From: SUG2458 sp963651465
GTDB lineage: Bacteria > Bacillota_I > Bacilli_A > RFN20 > CAG-826
Direction of reading: 5' to 3'
Assembly (NCBI GenBank): GCA_963651465.1
Contig: CAVJPS010000009.1
Coordinates: 59,327-123,326, forward strand
DNA length: 64,000 nt
In this document: one piece after another, positions 17,033 through 26,335 of the stretch
How the letters are laid out: each line of letters starts with the position of its first letter
Position numbering within the stretch: position 1 is the stretch's first letter
Translations under genes and position numbers: made by a program
Notes under the pieces: generated by a model
Told to the model about the DNA's origin: nothing
Database searches by the model: none
What the model saw: only the letters and a program-made list of their open reading frames with translations

Positions 17033-18145
17033 CTATTTTATAAAAAGGCAGACATCTTCGCCTTTAACATTTACATCAGTATTATCAGGAACAATAGCGT
17101 TGTTTCCAATAATCGCTTTATTAATACGACAATTTTGACCAATTTGAGCACCAGGCATAATTACTGAATCTGTGATAATAGAACCTTTACCAATTAAAGT
17201 TTCATTAAAGATAACTGAGTGATTAACTTTACCTAAGATAATTGCTCCTTGGTTAACAATAGAATCTTTTACTTCTGCTAATTTACCTACGTATTGGGGT
17301 ACCGATAAAGTATCTTCAGAATAGATTCTAAAATTATTTGAATAAATATCAACATCATCTTCTCCGTCAAGTAAATCCATGTTTGCTTGCCATAAAGATT
17401 TAATAGTTCCAACGTCACGCCAGTAACCTTCAAATTTATATGCCATTAATTTTTTATTTTTCCCAAGCATATATGGAATAATATCTTTACCAAAATCATG
17501 ACTTGATTCTGGTTTGTTATGATCTAAGGTTAAAGCTCTTTTAAGTTCTTTATAATTAAAAATATAAATACCCATTGAAGCAAGTGTTGATTTTGGTTTT
17601 TTAGGCTTTTCTTCAAATTCATAAATTGACATATCGTGATTAACATTCATAATACCGAATCTACTAGCTTCACTAATATCAACATTAATGACAGCAATAG
17701 TAGCGTCAGCATTAGTTTCTTTATGATAATCAAGCATTCTCTCGTAATTCATTTTATAGATGTGATCACCAGATAAAATTAATACATATTGAGGCTTTAT
17801 TGATTCTAAAAAGTCTAAATTTTGATAAATTGCATCAGCTGTACCTTCATACCAATTCATACCAGTTTCAGTTTGTCTTGCTGGTAAAAGAGAAATTAAT
17901 GAACGGACTCCATCAAGTCCCCATTTATTTCCATCTCCGATATAATTGTTTAAATCGACTGATTCATATTGAGTTAATATTCCAACGACATCAATTCCAC
18001 TATTAGCACAGTTTGAAATTGGAAAGTCAATGATTCTATATTTTCCTCCATAACTAACTGCAGGTTTTGCTACTTTTTTAGTAAGGCCTTCTAACCTAGT
18101 ACCTTTACCTCCTGCAAGTAACATAGCAACAATTTCTTTTCCCAT
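17033..18145 (-). CDS. glgC: Glucose-1-phosphate adenylyltransferase, catalytic subunit
   Basis: Makes ADP-glucose from glucose-1-phosphate and ATP, the committed step of glycogen synthesis. The 370 residues start with MLLAGGKGTRLEGLTKKVAKP, the intact nucleotide-binding loop, followed by YRIIDFPISNCANSGI, the LSGDHIYKM catalytic Asp region, and a C-terminal beta-helix for subunit contacts. GGGGGAAC precedes the ATG. It is the first gene of the glg operon, which lies directly downstream of the terminator of the JetABC operon on the same strand, so transcription is independent of it. Confidence 0.98.
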   Translation of the reverse strand: MGKEIVAMLLAGGKGTRLEGLTKKVAKPAVSYGGKYRIIDFPISNCANSGIDVVGILTQYESVDLNNYIGDGNKWGLDGVRSLISLLPARQTETGMNWYEGTADAIYQNLDFLESIKPQYVLILSGDHIYKMNYERMLDYHKETNADATIAVINVDISEASRFGIMNVNHDMSIYEFEEKPKKPKSTLASMGIYIFNYKELKRALTLDHNKPESSHDFGKDIIPYMLGKNKKLMAYKFEGYWRDVGTIKSLWQANMDLLDGEDDVDIYSNNFRIYSEDTLSVPQYVGKLAEVKDSIVNQGAIILGKVNHSVIFNETLIGKGSIITDSVIMPGAQIGQNCRINKAIIGNNAIVPDNTDVNVKGEDVCLFIK

Positions 18146-18230
18146 ATTGTTCCCCCTATTATTTGTTTTTTTAATTTACAAAATTATTTTAACATAAAAC
18201 CTTATATTATTTTAATAATATATGAAAAAA

Positions 18231-18252
18231 AGTGTCGATAAAAATCGACACT
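18231..18252 (-). terminator. Rho-independent terminator of the JetABC operon
   Basis: A 9-bp stem AGTGTCGAT/ATCGACACT overlaps the jetC stop codon and is followed by seven T on the minus strand. It shows that the operon ends at jetC and does not continue into a fourth gene. Confidence 0.9.
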
Positions 18253-21200
18253 AATTCTTAATTTTATTTTCTTCAGCATATAATCTAACACTTGATGAAC
18301 TCTTATCGTGTAATACGACTAATGTTTCATCAACAAGTTCACTAATATCTGCAACTTTGTCAGATGGTGCTGATAAAATAACTTGTAAACCAAATTTACC
18401 TAATAAACGAATAGATTCTTTGATTCTGCCTCTATCCATTTTAGAGAACGCTTCATCAAAGATAATAAGTCTAAATGAGTTACCTAAATCGCCTGGTTCA
18501 TTAACACGGTATAATTGAGCAAATGATGCAAGAACTGCAATATAGAAAGGTGTTTGTGTTTCACCACCGGATTTTTTCTTAATTGTTTTTGATAAACGTT
18601 GTTCAACACCATCTTTATCAGTGACAACAATATCAAAATCAAGATAAGAACGATAATCTGTGAATTTTTCAACATTAGCTAAAACTGCAGCATTACGATC
18701 ACCATGATCACCAACATCAACAATTTGACGGAATAAATCATCCATTACTTCTTTATATTTATTAACGAAGGCACTATCATCTTCACCCATTTCAAGTAAC
18801 AAGTCATCTTTAATCATATCGTAATAACGACGATATTCAACTGATGGCTTTACAATAAAACGATATTTATCGTTACCGAATTGTGAACTTTCTAATGCAA
18901 TGTTAAGATCATCAATTTGTGTTTCAACAGTTTCAATAGCTGTTCTTAATTTATTGATGAAATCATCTTTAAATTCTTTTGTAGCTTTACGGTATGAATC
19001 ATCAATTGCTGCTTGATATTGTGGTAATTTAATATCACGCATTTCAGTTAATTCATTATCATAAACATGGTTATCTGGTCCATCAACATCGTAAGTTAAA
19101 CGATAATCACGAACATAGTCTTTACGAAGTTTTACAACATTGTTCTTTAATGAGTTAGCAAAGTATTGAACTTTAGATAAACTAATCTTTGTTTCACCAA
19201 TAATATCAATTGTTGATTTACCTTCGTCAACTAATTTTTGATATTCAACATTACCAATTTCATCAACAAAGAAACCATCATATGCATTTTCTAAGCGATC
19301 TTTACGTCCTTGTGCATTAGCTTCTTCAGCAGGTAATTTGTCTTCTTTGTATGTTGAAATTTGGTTTTGTAAATTACCTTTTTCAAGAATTAAGTTTTCT
19401 TTATTAGAAGCCAATTCTTGTAAATCACGTTCAAGATCTTCGATACGTTGATCAAATGATTTAATTTGTGTTAAATCATGCTTGCCTAATTCTTCGTTAA
19501 TGTAAGCTAAGTTACCTTCAATAGCTTTTATTTGAGAAGTCTTTTCGATAAAACTAATAGAAGAAGAAACTTCGTATGAGTTAATAACTTCTAAGTCACT
19601 TGCAACTGAAATAACATTACGAAGTGAGCAATATGTTTCAGTTAATTTTTGACTATCGATAACATCTTGGTGTTTTGCTTTAATTTGTTCAGCACCAATA
19701 CGGCGGCCAATATAAGAAACATTATATGTCTCAGGTCTTAAAACAGATAATGTGAAATTACGATATAAATCACATTCTTTAGTAATACCATTACCAGAGT
19801 TACGAGCTTCCTTAACATTTTGACACTTCATTAATCGACCAATTAAGAAGTTACTATAAATACGAGCTCCCACGTGATCAGTAATAATTTCTTCAGCAAG
19901 AGATCCTCTTTCACAAGCAAAATTCTTTTCGATAATCTTTGCTTGGTCAACTAAAGATGTACCATAGAAACTTGTTCTAGAACATAATTCTTTTAAAATT
20001 TCATGAGCTTCTAAATAATATTCAGGTTCAACAAATAAATTGAATTTTTGGTTATTTAAGAATCCTTCAATTGCTTTACCCCATTTTTCATCTCTAATGT
20101 CAATAAGGTCAGCAAATATAGCCACTTCAACTGGTTTTCCATGACGGCGAGTTAAAGCACCAGCCAATTCATTTTTAACAAATGTTAAACCACGAACATA
20201 AGACTTACCACCATTTTGCATATCACTTTCTTGTTGCTTTAATATAGCAGTTTTTTGTTCGTTTAGAGTAATAATCTTATTTAAATTAACATTTAAATAA
20301 GAAATATGACGACGGAAGTTTTCTAGTAAAGTACGCCAGTTTTGTAAAATTTCAACTGAAACAGTACTTAAATCAACTAAGAACTTATCTTTGAATAATA
20401 AACATTGATCACGAACTTCACGAGAAATATCCATTAAAGTAGAGATATCGTCCATATTTTCTTCACTAACTTTGCTTAAATCAATATTTTCTAAAGTTTG
20501 GTTAATTGATTCTGCACATTCTAAATAAGAAGTAGCATAACGCATTAAGTTAGAACGAACTGTATCTTCGTTATCGTGAATTTCTTTTAATTGATCTTCA
20601 TATTTCTTCTTTTCTTCCCATAATTCATCAGTTAACTTATATGTGTCATTAGATAACTTATCAGCAGTTAACTTTTCTTTTTTACGAGTAAGTTGTGAAG
20701 TTTGATCTTCATTATAGGCTAAATCAGCTTCGATTTCTTTTAAACGTTTTTCAGCTGAACTAATAGCTTCTTGGTATGTTCTAATACGAGCTAAGTCATT
20801 TTCGTATTCAGCTCTTTCAATAATATATGAATATAAAGTTTCATTTTTACGTTGTGAAACTTCTTTTTGATAAGCGGCATTAATTTCATTTAAACGGCTA
20901 ATACGTTGAGCCATTGTATTAGCTTCGACTTGTAATTTCTTATATTGCAAAATATTTTCTTGCATTGAAGTAATATTAATATTTGCTTGAGAATCACAAA
21001 TGTATTCAGTAATAAACGTTTCAATATCAGTAATTGGTGTAAACGAAACAGCCTTCTTAAATAATGAGAAGTATTTATCTTTAAGACCACCAAAACGACG
21101 TTTTAATAAGTCTTGATATTGCTTATTAGTATCTAGGAAACGATATTTACCAGCATAATTTTCTTGGAAATATGCATTTAATGTTTTATACTCCATTGGA

Positions 21201-21631
21201 ATGTTATCTTTAACAAATTCATTTTCAGGAATTTTATCATCTAAACAGAAGAAACGATGCTCATCAGTTCCATCTGGGAACGAATCAAAGACAATACCAA
21301 ATGTAAATGATGTATCATTAACATCATCATAGAATTCCATTGCAATGTATGATGTAAAACGACCTGGTCTTAAATATCTAAAGCCACCATCTTCAGCATC
21401 ACCTAATTCACATCTTAAATATCCTTTAAGAGTACGAGCTGATTTTTCCGTTGCAGCTTTGTTAAAGAAACGACCACTTGTATCACCTAAAAGTAATACT
21501 TGCATAGCGTCGATAAGAGTTGATTTACCCGAACCATTTAGACCTGTTAAGAAAACTAAAGGACTAAATTCAATAGTTTGATTCCAGAAATAGTGCCAGT
21601 TAATTAATTTCATTTTCTTTAATGATTTCAT
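18251..21631 (-). CDS. JetC/MksB-like SMC-family ATPase
   Basis: Large condensin ATPase of 1126 residues. The Walker A motif GLNGSGKST is at residues 30-38, and KSGGETQTPFY forms the ABC signature around residue 1015. The Walker B motif RLIIFDEAFSKMD is near 1055. Between them are two long coiled-coil stretches (about 230-430 and 700-960) and a hinge-like globular segment near 470-640. This is the layout of MukB/MksB/JetC proteins. The gene overlaps jetB by 1 bp (TAATG). Such proteins with MukE- and MukF-like partners extrude DNA loops; in Wadjet the complex recognises small circular plasmids. No JetD-type nuclease follows. Confidence 0.9.
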   Translation of the reverse strand: MKSLKKMKLINWHYFWNQTIEFSPLVFLTGLNGSGKSTLIDAMQVLLLGDTSGRFFNKAATEKSARTLKGYLRCELGDAEDGGFRYLRPGRFTSYIAMEFYDDVNDTSFTFGIVFDSFPDGTDEHRFFCLDDKIPENEFVKDNIPMEYKTLNAYFQENYAGKYRFLDTNKQYQDLLKRRFGGLKDKYFSLFKKAVSFTPITDIETFITEYICDSQANINITSMQENILQYKKLQVEANTMAQRISRLNEINAAYQKEVSQRKNETLYSYIIERAEYENDLARIRTYQEAISSAEKRLKEIEADLAYNEDQTSQLTRKKEKLTADKLSNDTYKLTDELWEEKKKYEDQLKEIHDNEDTVRSNLMRYATSYLECAESINQTLENIDLSKVSEENMDDISTLMDISREVRDQCLLFKDKFLVDLSTVSVEILQNWRTLLENFRRHISYLNVNLNKIITLNEQKTAILKQQESDMQNGGKSYVRGLTFVKNELAGALTRRHGKPVEVAIFADLIDIRDEKWGKAIEGFLNNQKFNLFVEPEYYLEAHEILKELCSRTSFYGTSLVDQAKIIEKNFACERGSLAEEIITDHVGARIYSNFLIGRLMKCQNVKEARNSGNGITKECDLYRNFTLSVLRPETYNVSYIGRRIGAEQIKAKHQDVIDSQKLTETYCSLRNVISVASDLEVINSYEVSSSISFIEKTSQIKAIEGNLAYINEELGKHDLTQIKSFDQRIEDLERDLQELASNKENLILEKGNLQNQISTYKEDKLPAEEANAQGRKDRLENAYDGFFVDEIGNVEYQKLVDEGKSTIDIIGETKISLSKVQYFANSLKNNVVKLRKDYVRDYRLTYDVDGPDNHVYDNELTEMRDIKLPQYQAAIDDSYRKATKEFKDDFINKLRTAIETVETQIDDLNIALESSQFGNDKYRFIVKPSVEYRRYYDMIKDDLLLEMGEDDSAFVNKYKEVMDDLFRQIVDVGDHGDRNAAVLANVEKFTDYRSYLDFDIVVTDKDGVEQRLSKTIKKKSGGETQTPFYIAVLASFAQLYRVNEPGDLGNSFRLIIFDEAFSKMDRGRIKESIRLLGKFGLQVILSAPSDKVADISELVDETLVVLHDKSSSSVRLYAEENKIKN

Positions 21632-22272
21632 TAATCTTCACCTCCATAACTAGAATTTAAACGATCTAATGCTTCACTCATTGCAGCAATTTTTTGATTG
21701 TCAACTGCAAATGTAATTGAAGGTAAGATATAGAAAGAAACGTTACCTTCATCAAATGAACCAGTAACTTTTGAAATAATATTGTGTTGATAAGCAAAAC
21801 GCAAGCAACGTCCTAGTAAACGTCCTGTTAATTTCTTACCTTGCATTACAATACCATGGTCAAGCATAAATCTTAATAACTCGCCTGTAGTTAAATAAAC
21901 ATTTTTACCTGAACCTAAAGTTGACTCACTTTGTTCATCGTTTTGTTCTTCATAAATAAATCTTAATGTAAATAAGATAAGAGAAATTTCACGATCAATT
22001 TTTAAACGGTTTTGATCATAATTGTTTTTAATAGCAATGACACCATTGCCAGTATCTTTATCAATTGTCCAACCAGCATATTTTAAGTAAATTTCAAACA
22101 TTTCGTAATAGCGTTCAATAAAACGATAATCAGAACTTACTTTAATCATTTTATCTCTAGAATCGTAATATTCACGAACAATGAATGATTCACTTAGTAA
22201 ATTATTAACAACTTCACTAAACATTCTTTGGTCAGCAGTTGATAACTTTTCATATTCTTCTTCGAATAACAT
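21631..22272 (-). CDS. JetB/MksE-like condensin subunit (DUF4194-type)
   Basis: Kite-type accessory subunit of 213 residues between the JetA-like and JetC-like genes. It starts MLFEEEYEKLSTADQRMFSEVVNNLLSE with a basic, Tyr-rich segment and an aromatic LRFIYEEQ stretch, and ends in an acidic tail, consistent with the winged-helix MukE/MksE/JetB subunits that bridge kleisin and DNA. Identification rests on length, gene order and the clear SMC partner rather than on a catalytic motif. The start is 1 bp from the jetA stop, and the stop overlaps jetC, so the three are tightly co-translated. Confidence 0.85.
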   Translation of the reverse strand: MLFEEEYEKLSTADQRMFSEVVNNLLSESFIVREYYDSRDKMIKVSSDYRFIERYYEMFEIYLKYAGWTIDKDTGNGVIAIKNNYDQNRLKIDREISLILFTLRFIYEEQNDEQSESTLGSGKNVYLTTGELLRFMLDHGIVMQGKKLTGRLLGRCLRFAYQHNIISKVTGSFDEGNVSFYILPSITFAVDNQKIAAMSEALDRLNSSYGGED

Positions 22273-22273
22273 A

Positions 22274-23707
22274 CTAATTTAATTTCTCCTTTCTTCTAAA
22301 TGTAAAGTTTGGAAGGATATATCCTTGAGAATGAATTTTTCCTTCATCTTGTATAATTTCGTAAAAACATTTTTCGTCGTCTTTCTTAAGAGAACCTAAG
22401 ATAAGAAGAACAAATGCTTCAAAGTTAGGAAGTGGTACATCTCCAATAAAGATTTCATCTTCTCCTTGGAATGCTCTTTCCATAAATTCATAAATCATAT
22501 CGTCAGTATATGATGATTGTGCTTCTCGTAAGAAACTTTCCATCATATAATCCCCAGCTTCTTCTGGTGTAGATACTAATTCCAAAGGCTCATATTCTTC
22601 TCGTAATGAACGAATAATAGGAAGAGTAATTGAATCCGGATCAATAAATCCTTGAGCCGTAATATTAATACTTTTTTGCATTTCAGTAAGAATTTGGGCC
22701 AACCCAATTCCTTCACGATTTGCAACTGCGTATGATTTAAAAATATTTTCAAGGTGACCTTTAATCGATTTATCAGTGCTATTAAGATAAATAATCTTAG
22801 TAGCAGAAGATTTAGTATATTCACTATGTTTTTGGTCAATATCACCAATCATACTATTAATTTGTTCGTAAAGATCACAAATATAGTTGATTTTTTCAAT
22901 TACGTCAGCTTCAGCTTCCTCTCTTGGCTTTTGACGTCCAAAAGAAATTGATTGCATAACAATTTTTGAACGAATTTCATCATTGCGCATCCACTTTTGT
23001 AAAATATTAATAATTGGTCGTTTAAATTTTGTAACCGAATCAAAAGTTTTAAGTGGGTGATACAATCTATCAGCAATTTTTACTTTGTATTCATCAAAAT
23101 GGTCATGTAAGATTTCGTTAGTTGTAAATATCTTTCCTAATTTATTTTGGAACATTCGAATTTGGTGTCCGATTGTTATTAATTCAACTTTTAAATTCTT
23201 AGTATTTTCGTATACACGCATTAAAGTAGCATACATAAATTCATCTTGTTCTTCATCCTCGAGTTTAAGTTCACTATAAGTTGAATGAACTAAAGAATTA
23301 TAAGCAGTTTCAGTATCAGAAACAAAATTGTTAATAACGGATAACATTTGAATTGAATATGTTGGTAAAATAATATATTCATCAAATGAATCAGTACGAA
23401 TTTCAGTTTCAATCCATCCAGTTTCTTCTAAACGTCGGACAATATAAGCTACCTTGGAAGGTAATGTATTTAATTGTTCTCTATCGTCTTCTTCTGGAAT
23501 ATCAGCTTCATCATCATCTAACTCTAAATTCATGACTAAATCAGTTGCTTTCTCACGAAGCATTCTAACATAGTCATCTTTTTTAATAGACATTTCTTCT
23601 GTTTGAAGTGATTTATATAAGACGATTAATGCCATCGCATATATTTCTTTATTTTTACTCGAGAGAATGGAAAAAAAGTTCTCTGGTATAAAATCAAATA
23701 GCTTCAA
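22274..23707 (-). CDS. JetA/MksF-like kleisin subunit (DUF5716-type)
   Basis: Kleisin of 477 residues, first gene of the operon. The N-terminus MKLFDFIPENFFSILSSKNKEIYAMAL is a helical winged-helix start typical of Wadjet JetA, followed by an acidic patch (DDDEADIPEEDD), a long helical middle and a C-terminal domain. The start codon is TTG at 23705-23707, with AGGGAG 9 bases upstream; no ATG is better placed. A promoter with an extended -10 lies upstream. In the complex the kleisin bridges two SMC heads and binds the Kite subunit. I rely on operon structure and overall composition for the name. Confidence 0.85.
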   Translation of the reverse strand: MKLFDFIPENFFSILSSKNKEIYAMALIVLYKSLQTEEMSIKKDDYVRMLREKATDLVMNLELDDDEADIPEEDDREQLNTLPSKVAYIVRRLEETGWIETEIRTDSFDEYIILPTYSIQMLSVINNFVSDTETAYNSLVHSTYSELKLEDEEQDEFMYATLMRVYENTKNLKVELITIGHQIRMFQNKLGKIFTTNEILHDHFDEYKVKIADRLYHPLKTFDSVTKFKRPIINILQKWMRNDEIRSKIVMQSISFGRQKPREEAEADVIEKINYICDLYEQINSMIGDIDQKHSEYTKSSATKIIYLNSTDKSIKGHLENIFKSYAVANREGIGLAQILTEMQKSINITAQGFIDPDSITLPIIRSLREEYEPLELVSTPEEAGDYMMESFLREAQSSYTDDMIYEFMERAFQGEDEIFIGDVPLPNFEAFVLLILGSLKKDDEKCFYEIIQDEGKIHSQGYILPNFTFRRKEKLN

Positions 23708-23736
23708 TTTAGTATTCTCCCTTCATTTTCTTTATT

Positions 23737-23745
23737 ATTATATCA
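23737..23745 (-). promoter_or_regulatory. Extended -10 promoter of the JetABC operon
   Basis: TGATATAAT on the minus strand, 30 bp upstream of the TTG start of jetA. The surrounding 17-mer ATGATATAATAATAAAG is identical to the -10 region of the nucleoside kinase gene near 43606-43622. The -35 box is poor. Confidence 0.6.
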
Positions 23746-23795
23746 TAATAATAAGTATACATTAAGTGATTTTTTTACTAGTTATGTATTTTTGT

Positions 23796-23801
23796 TATAA
23801 T
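23796..23801 (+). promoter_or_regulatory. Possible distal promoter of rpmB
   Basis: TGTTATAAT extended -10 with TTTACT 16 bp upstream on the plus strand, 137 bp before rpmB. It could be a second rpmB promoter in tandem with the proximal one. Confidence 0.4.
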
Positions 23802-23854
23802 CAAATTAATTTAGTTATTTTTTAAAAAATATTTAACTTTTATTCTAAAATTTA

Positions 23855-23883
23855 TTGCAATAATTCTTTTAAAATGTTATTAT
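23855..23883 (+). promoter_or_regulatory. Proximal promoter of rpmB
   Basis: TTGCAA (23855-23860), a 17-bp spacer and TATTAT (23878-23883), leaving a leader of about 45 nt with a small GTGT...ACAC hairpin. Confidence 0.6.
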
Positions 23884-23937
23884 CTATTAGCGTGTGTTAT
23901 TACACATTCGGTATTTTCATTAAGGGAGGTTAAAAAT

Positions 23938-24132
23938 ATGTCAAGAGTTTGCCCAGTTACAGGTAAAGGCCCAGTCAGCGGAAATAATCGTTCCCACTCT
24001 TTAAGAGCTACACGTCGTAAATGGAACGTTAATCTTCAACCTTACAAAGTTATGGTTGACGGACAAGTTAAAACAGTTCGTATGTCTGCACGTGCTTATA
24101 GAACCCTTAATAAAGTTTCAAAAGAAAACTAA
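23938..24132 (+). CDS. rpmB: 50S ribosomal protein L28
   Basis: Ribosomal protein of 64 residues. It begins MSRVCPVTGKGPVSGNNRSHS, the diagnostic L28 N-terminus, and continues with TRRKWNVNLQP and VRMSARAYRTLNK. The usual four-cysteine zinc-binding form is absent: only one Cys is present, in VCP. GGGAGG precedes the ATG. It is a single-gene transcript with one or two promoters and a bidirectional terminator. Confidence 0.98.
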   Translation: MSRVCPVTGKGPVSGNNRSHSLRATRRKWNVNLQPYKVMVDGQVKTVRMSARAYRTLNKVSKEN

Positions 24133-24135
24133 TAA

Positions 24136-24165
24136 AAAACACCTTATTAAAGGTGTTTTTTTTTA
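24136..24165. terminator. Bidirectional terminator between rpmB and the convergent gene at 24163
   Basis: Stem AACACCTT/AAGGTGTT (24138-24145 with 24150-24157), loop ATTA, with an A-run on the left and nine T on the right. Confidence 0.88.
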
Positions 24166-24804
24166 TAAGCTTATTCCAGTTGCAAGTAAGATAACTTGTA
24201 ATACATTAATAAATAAGAATAGCCATTCAGTAAAAGCAAGAATAAAAATCTTTGGACGAATTTCCATACCATTCTCATCGGTTTCTAAATTCATCCATTT
24301 TTTTAATTTAGGATTAAAAATTAATATTAATTGAATAAGACATAGAGCGAATAATAAATATGGTAATGCATCATTAATAACATAAATATTAAATACAAGA
24401 TTTGCGTATCCTAAAAAGGCAGTGTGAATTGTCGACATTGCAAAATAAATTGACGACAATATGACATGAATTTGATCTGTTAAGATACGTACCATAAATA
24501 ATACTAATGTTAGTAAAGAAACAAGTGCACCTAACGCAATTTCAATTTTATAAATTGTATAGCCTAAGTCTTTAAAAACATAAATATAAAATGATGCAAG
24601 AACAGCTATGAAAGTACCATAAAGTATAATCATAAGTGGTCGTAATTTCATTCTTATATTATCGTTAAATTCATATGGAAAATTTTGTAAAAATGAATAT
24701 TTTTTTTGATATGTCATTTTATAATTAAGAGTTCCGAATAAGATAACAAATATAAATGCAACTACAACACAAAGTGCCATAATAAGATAACCAATAGTTA
24801 TCAT
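24163..24804 (-). CDS. Uncharacterised six-helix membrane protein
   Basis: 213 residues, mostly hydrophobic, with about six predicted membrane segments (near 5-25, 55-75, 85-105, 110-130, 140-160 and 188-208). Between the last two segments is a polar loop containing NPKLKKWMNLETDENG. No enzymatic motif is visible and I do not recognise the family. The start overlaps the rpe stop by 1 bp, so it is the last gene of a gene string coming from rsgA and rpe; its expression is tied to ribosome assembly and pentose phosphate genes, which does not define its function. It ends inside the bidirectional terminator with rpmB. Confidence 0.75.
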   Translation of the reverse strand: MITIGYLIMALCVVVAFIFVILFGTLNYKMTYQKKYSFLQNFPYEFNDNIRMKLRPLMIILYGTFIAVLASFYIYVFKDLGYTIYKIEIALGALVSLLTLVLFMVRILTDQIHVILSSIYFAMSTIHTAFLGYANLVFNIYVINDALPYLLFALCLIQLILIFNPKLKKWMNLETDENGMEIRPKIFILAFTEWLFLFINVLQVILLATGISL

Positions 24805-25478
24805 TATTTAATACGACCTTTTAAGATATTAATTCTTTCACCAATATTGTCTTGGTTGAACAAATATGATCCAGCAACTAATACATCAGCACCTGCAGCA
24901 ATACATTCGCCACAAGTGTTTTTATTAATGCCACCATCAACTTCAATCTTAACTTTACCAGTTAAACCCATTTCATCAATATATCTTCTTACTTTTCTAA
25001 TCTTTTGAGGAGTATCTTCAATAAATGTTTGTCCTCCTGCTCCTGGTTCAACTGACATAATTAGAACTAAATCTAATTTTTCAAGGAATCCTTGAACAAG
25101 TGAAATTGGAGTATTTGGTTTAATTGACATACCAGCTTTCATACCATGATTGTGAATTTCATCAATCATCATATTACGTTCGCCATCATCATAAAATGAT
25201 TCATAGTGGAAAGTTAAATACTTAGCACCTGCATTTTCAAAGTCCTCAATATAATCAAAAGGATTTGCAACCATCAAATGGACATCGTTTACCATATGAT
25301 GATATTTTTCAAGAGATTTTAAATAGTCACTACCAAATGTGACATTACGAACAAATACACCATCCATTACATCAAAATGAAGCCATTCAGCGCCATATTG
25401 TTGCATAAGTGATAATTGAGTAGGAGCATCCTCCTTTTTACATGCTAATAAAGATGGAGCAACAATAATATCAGCCAT
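24804..25478 (-). CDS. rpe: Ribulose-phosphate 3-epimerase
   Basis: Interconverts ribulose-5-phosphate and xylulose-5-phosphate in the pentose phosphate pathway. The 224 residues form a TIM barrel: it starts with IIVAPSLLACK, then WLHFDVMDGVFVRNVTFG (catalytic Asp and metal ligands), VHLMVANP, MSVEPGAGGQTFIE and IEVDGGINKNT. Length is normal. It overlaps rsgA by 1 bp, a pairing common in Firmicutes (rsgA-rpe). Confidence 0.97.
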   Translation of the reverse strand: MADIIVAPSLLACKKEDAPTQLSLMQQYGAEWLHFDVMDGVFVRNVTFGSDYLKSLEKYHHMVNDVHLMVANPFDYIEDFENAGAKYLTFHYESFYDDGERNMMIDEIHNHGMKAGMSIKPNTPISLVQGFLEKLDLVLIMSVEPGAGGQTFIEDTPQKIRKVRRYIDEMGLTGKVKIEVDGGINKNTCGECIAAGADVLVAGSYLFNQDNIGERINILKGRIK

Positions 25479-26335
25479 TAATATTTTACCTTCCTTTCTT
25501 TTGCTTCTTTAAGTAAGAGCAAATAATTTTCATATGTTTGTTTAGGAATATTAATTCCTACCTCTAATTTTACTTTACAATTTTTTTCATGTTCATGCAA
25601 ACAATTAGAGAAAAAACATTTACCAATATAGTCTTTAATAAGTGGAAAGGATGAATTAACATCTTGAGGAGTTAATTCAATATCTAAACTTGAAAAGCCT
25701 GGAGTGTCTGCAATATATCCATTTTTGTATGGTAATAATACAACTTCTTTGGTTTGGTGTTTGCCACGGCCTAAAGCTTCTGAATACTCTCCAACCATAC
25801 GTTTATATGATGGAACAATTGTATTTAAAAGAGAAGATTTACCTACCCCAGATTGTCCCATTAAAACAGTAACTTTATTTTTAAAGCATTCTTCTATTTC
25901 ATCAATACCTTCTTTAGTAACTTTTGAAAAAAGAATAACTTTAATTCCATATGATTCAATAATATTTTTATAAATCTCCACTATTGAATCATCACTAACT
26001 TTATCTAATTTTGTAATAATAACTAAAGGTTTAACTTCGTTATAATTAATATATGTTAAAAACTTATCAACTAAGAACATTGAAAACTCCGGTTCTTTAA
26101 TCGACATTACAATTGCGGCTTGATCAACATTCGCAATTAAAGGACGAATAAAGAAATTTCTTTGTTCATAAACGTCTGTAATAATATTCTCGTTTGGGTC
26201 AAATTCAACAAAATCTCCAACAACTAATTTCCGTTTTTTGTGTTTGAAAAGTCCCCGAGCAGAAACACAGAATTCTTCTTCGTTTACTCTTACTTTATAT
26301 AGACCACAAACCGAAGCAACTATTATACCTTTCAT
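25478..26335 (-). CDS. rsgA: Small ribosomal subunit biogenesis GTPase RsgA
   Basis: Circularly permuted GTPase that matures the 30S subunit. The 285 residues have an N-terminal OB-fold, then G4 as ITKLDKV, G1 as GQSGVGKSS and G3 as DTPGFSSL in the permuted order. The C-terminal zinc knuckle is built from CFFSNCLHEHEKNC. It starts with the stop of rlmN overlapping by 1 bp and ends overlapping rpe by 1 bp. Confidence 0.97.
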   Translation of the reverse strand: MKGIIVASVCGLYKVRVNEEEFCVSARGLFKHKKRKLVVGDFVEFDPNENIITDVYEQRNFFIRPLIANVDQAAIVMSIKEPEFSMFLVDKFLTYINYNEVKPLVIITKLDKVSDDSIVEIYKNIIESYGIKVILFSKVTKEGIDEIEECFKNKVTVLMGQSGVGKSSLLNTIVPSYKRMVGEYSEALGRGKHQTKEVVLLPYKNGYIADTPGFSSLDIELTPQDVNSSFPLIKDYIGKCFFSNCLHEHEKNCKVKLEVGINIPKQTYENYLLLLKEAKERKVKY

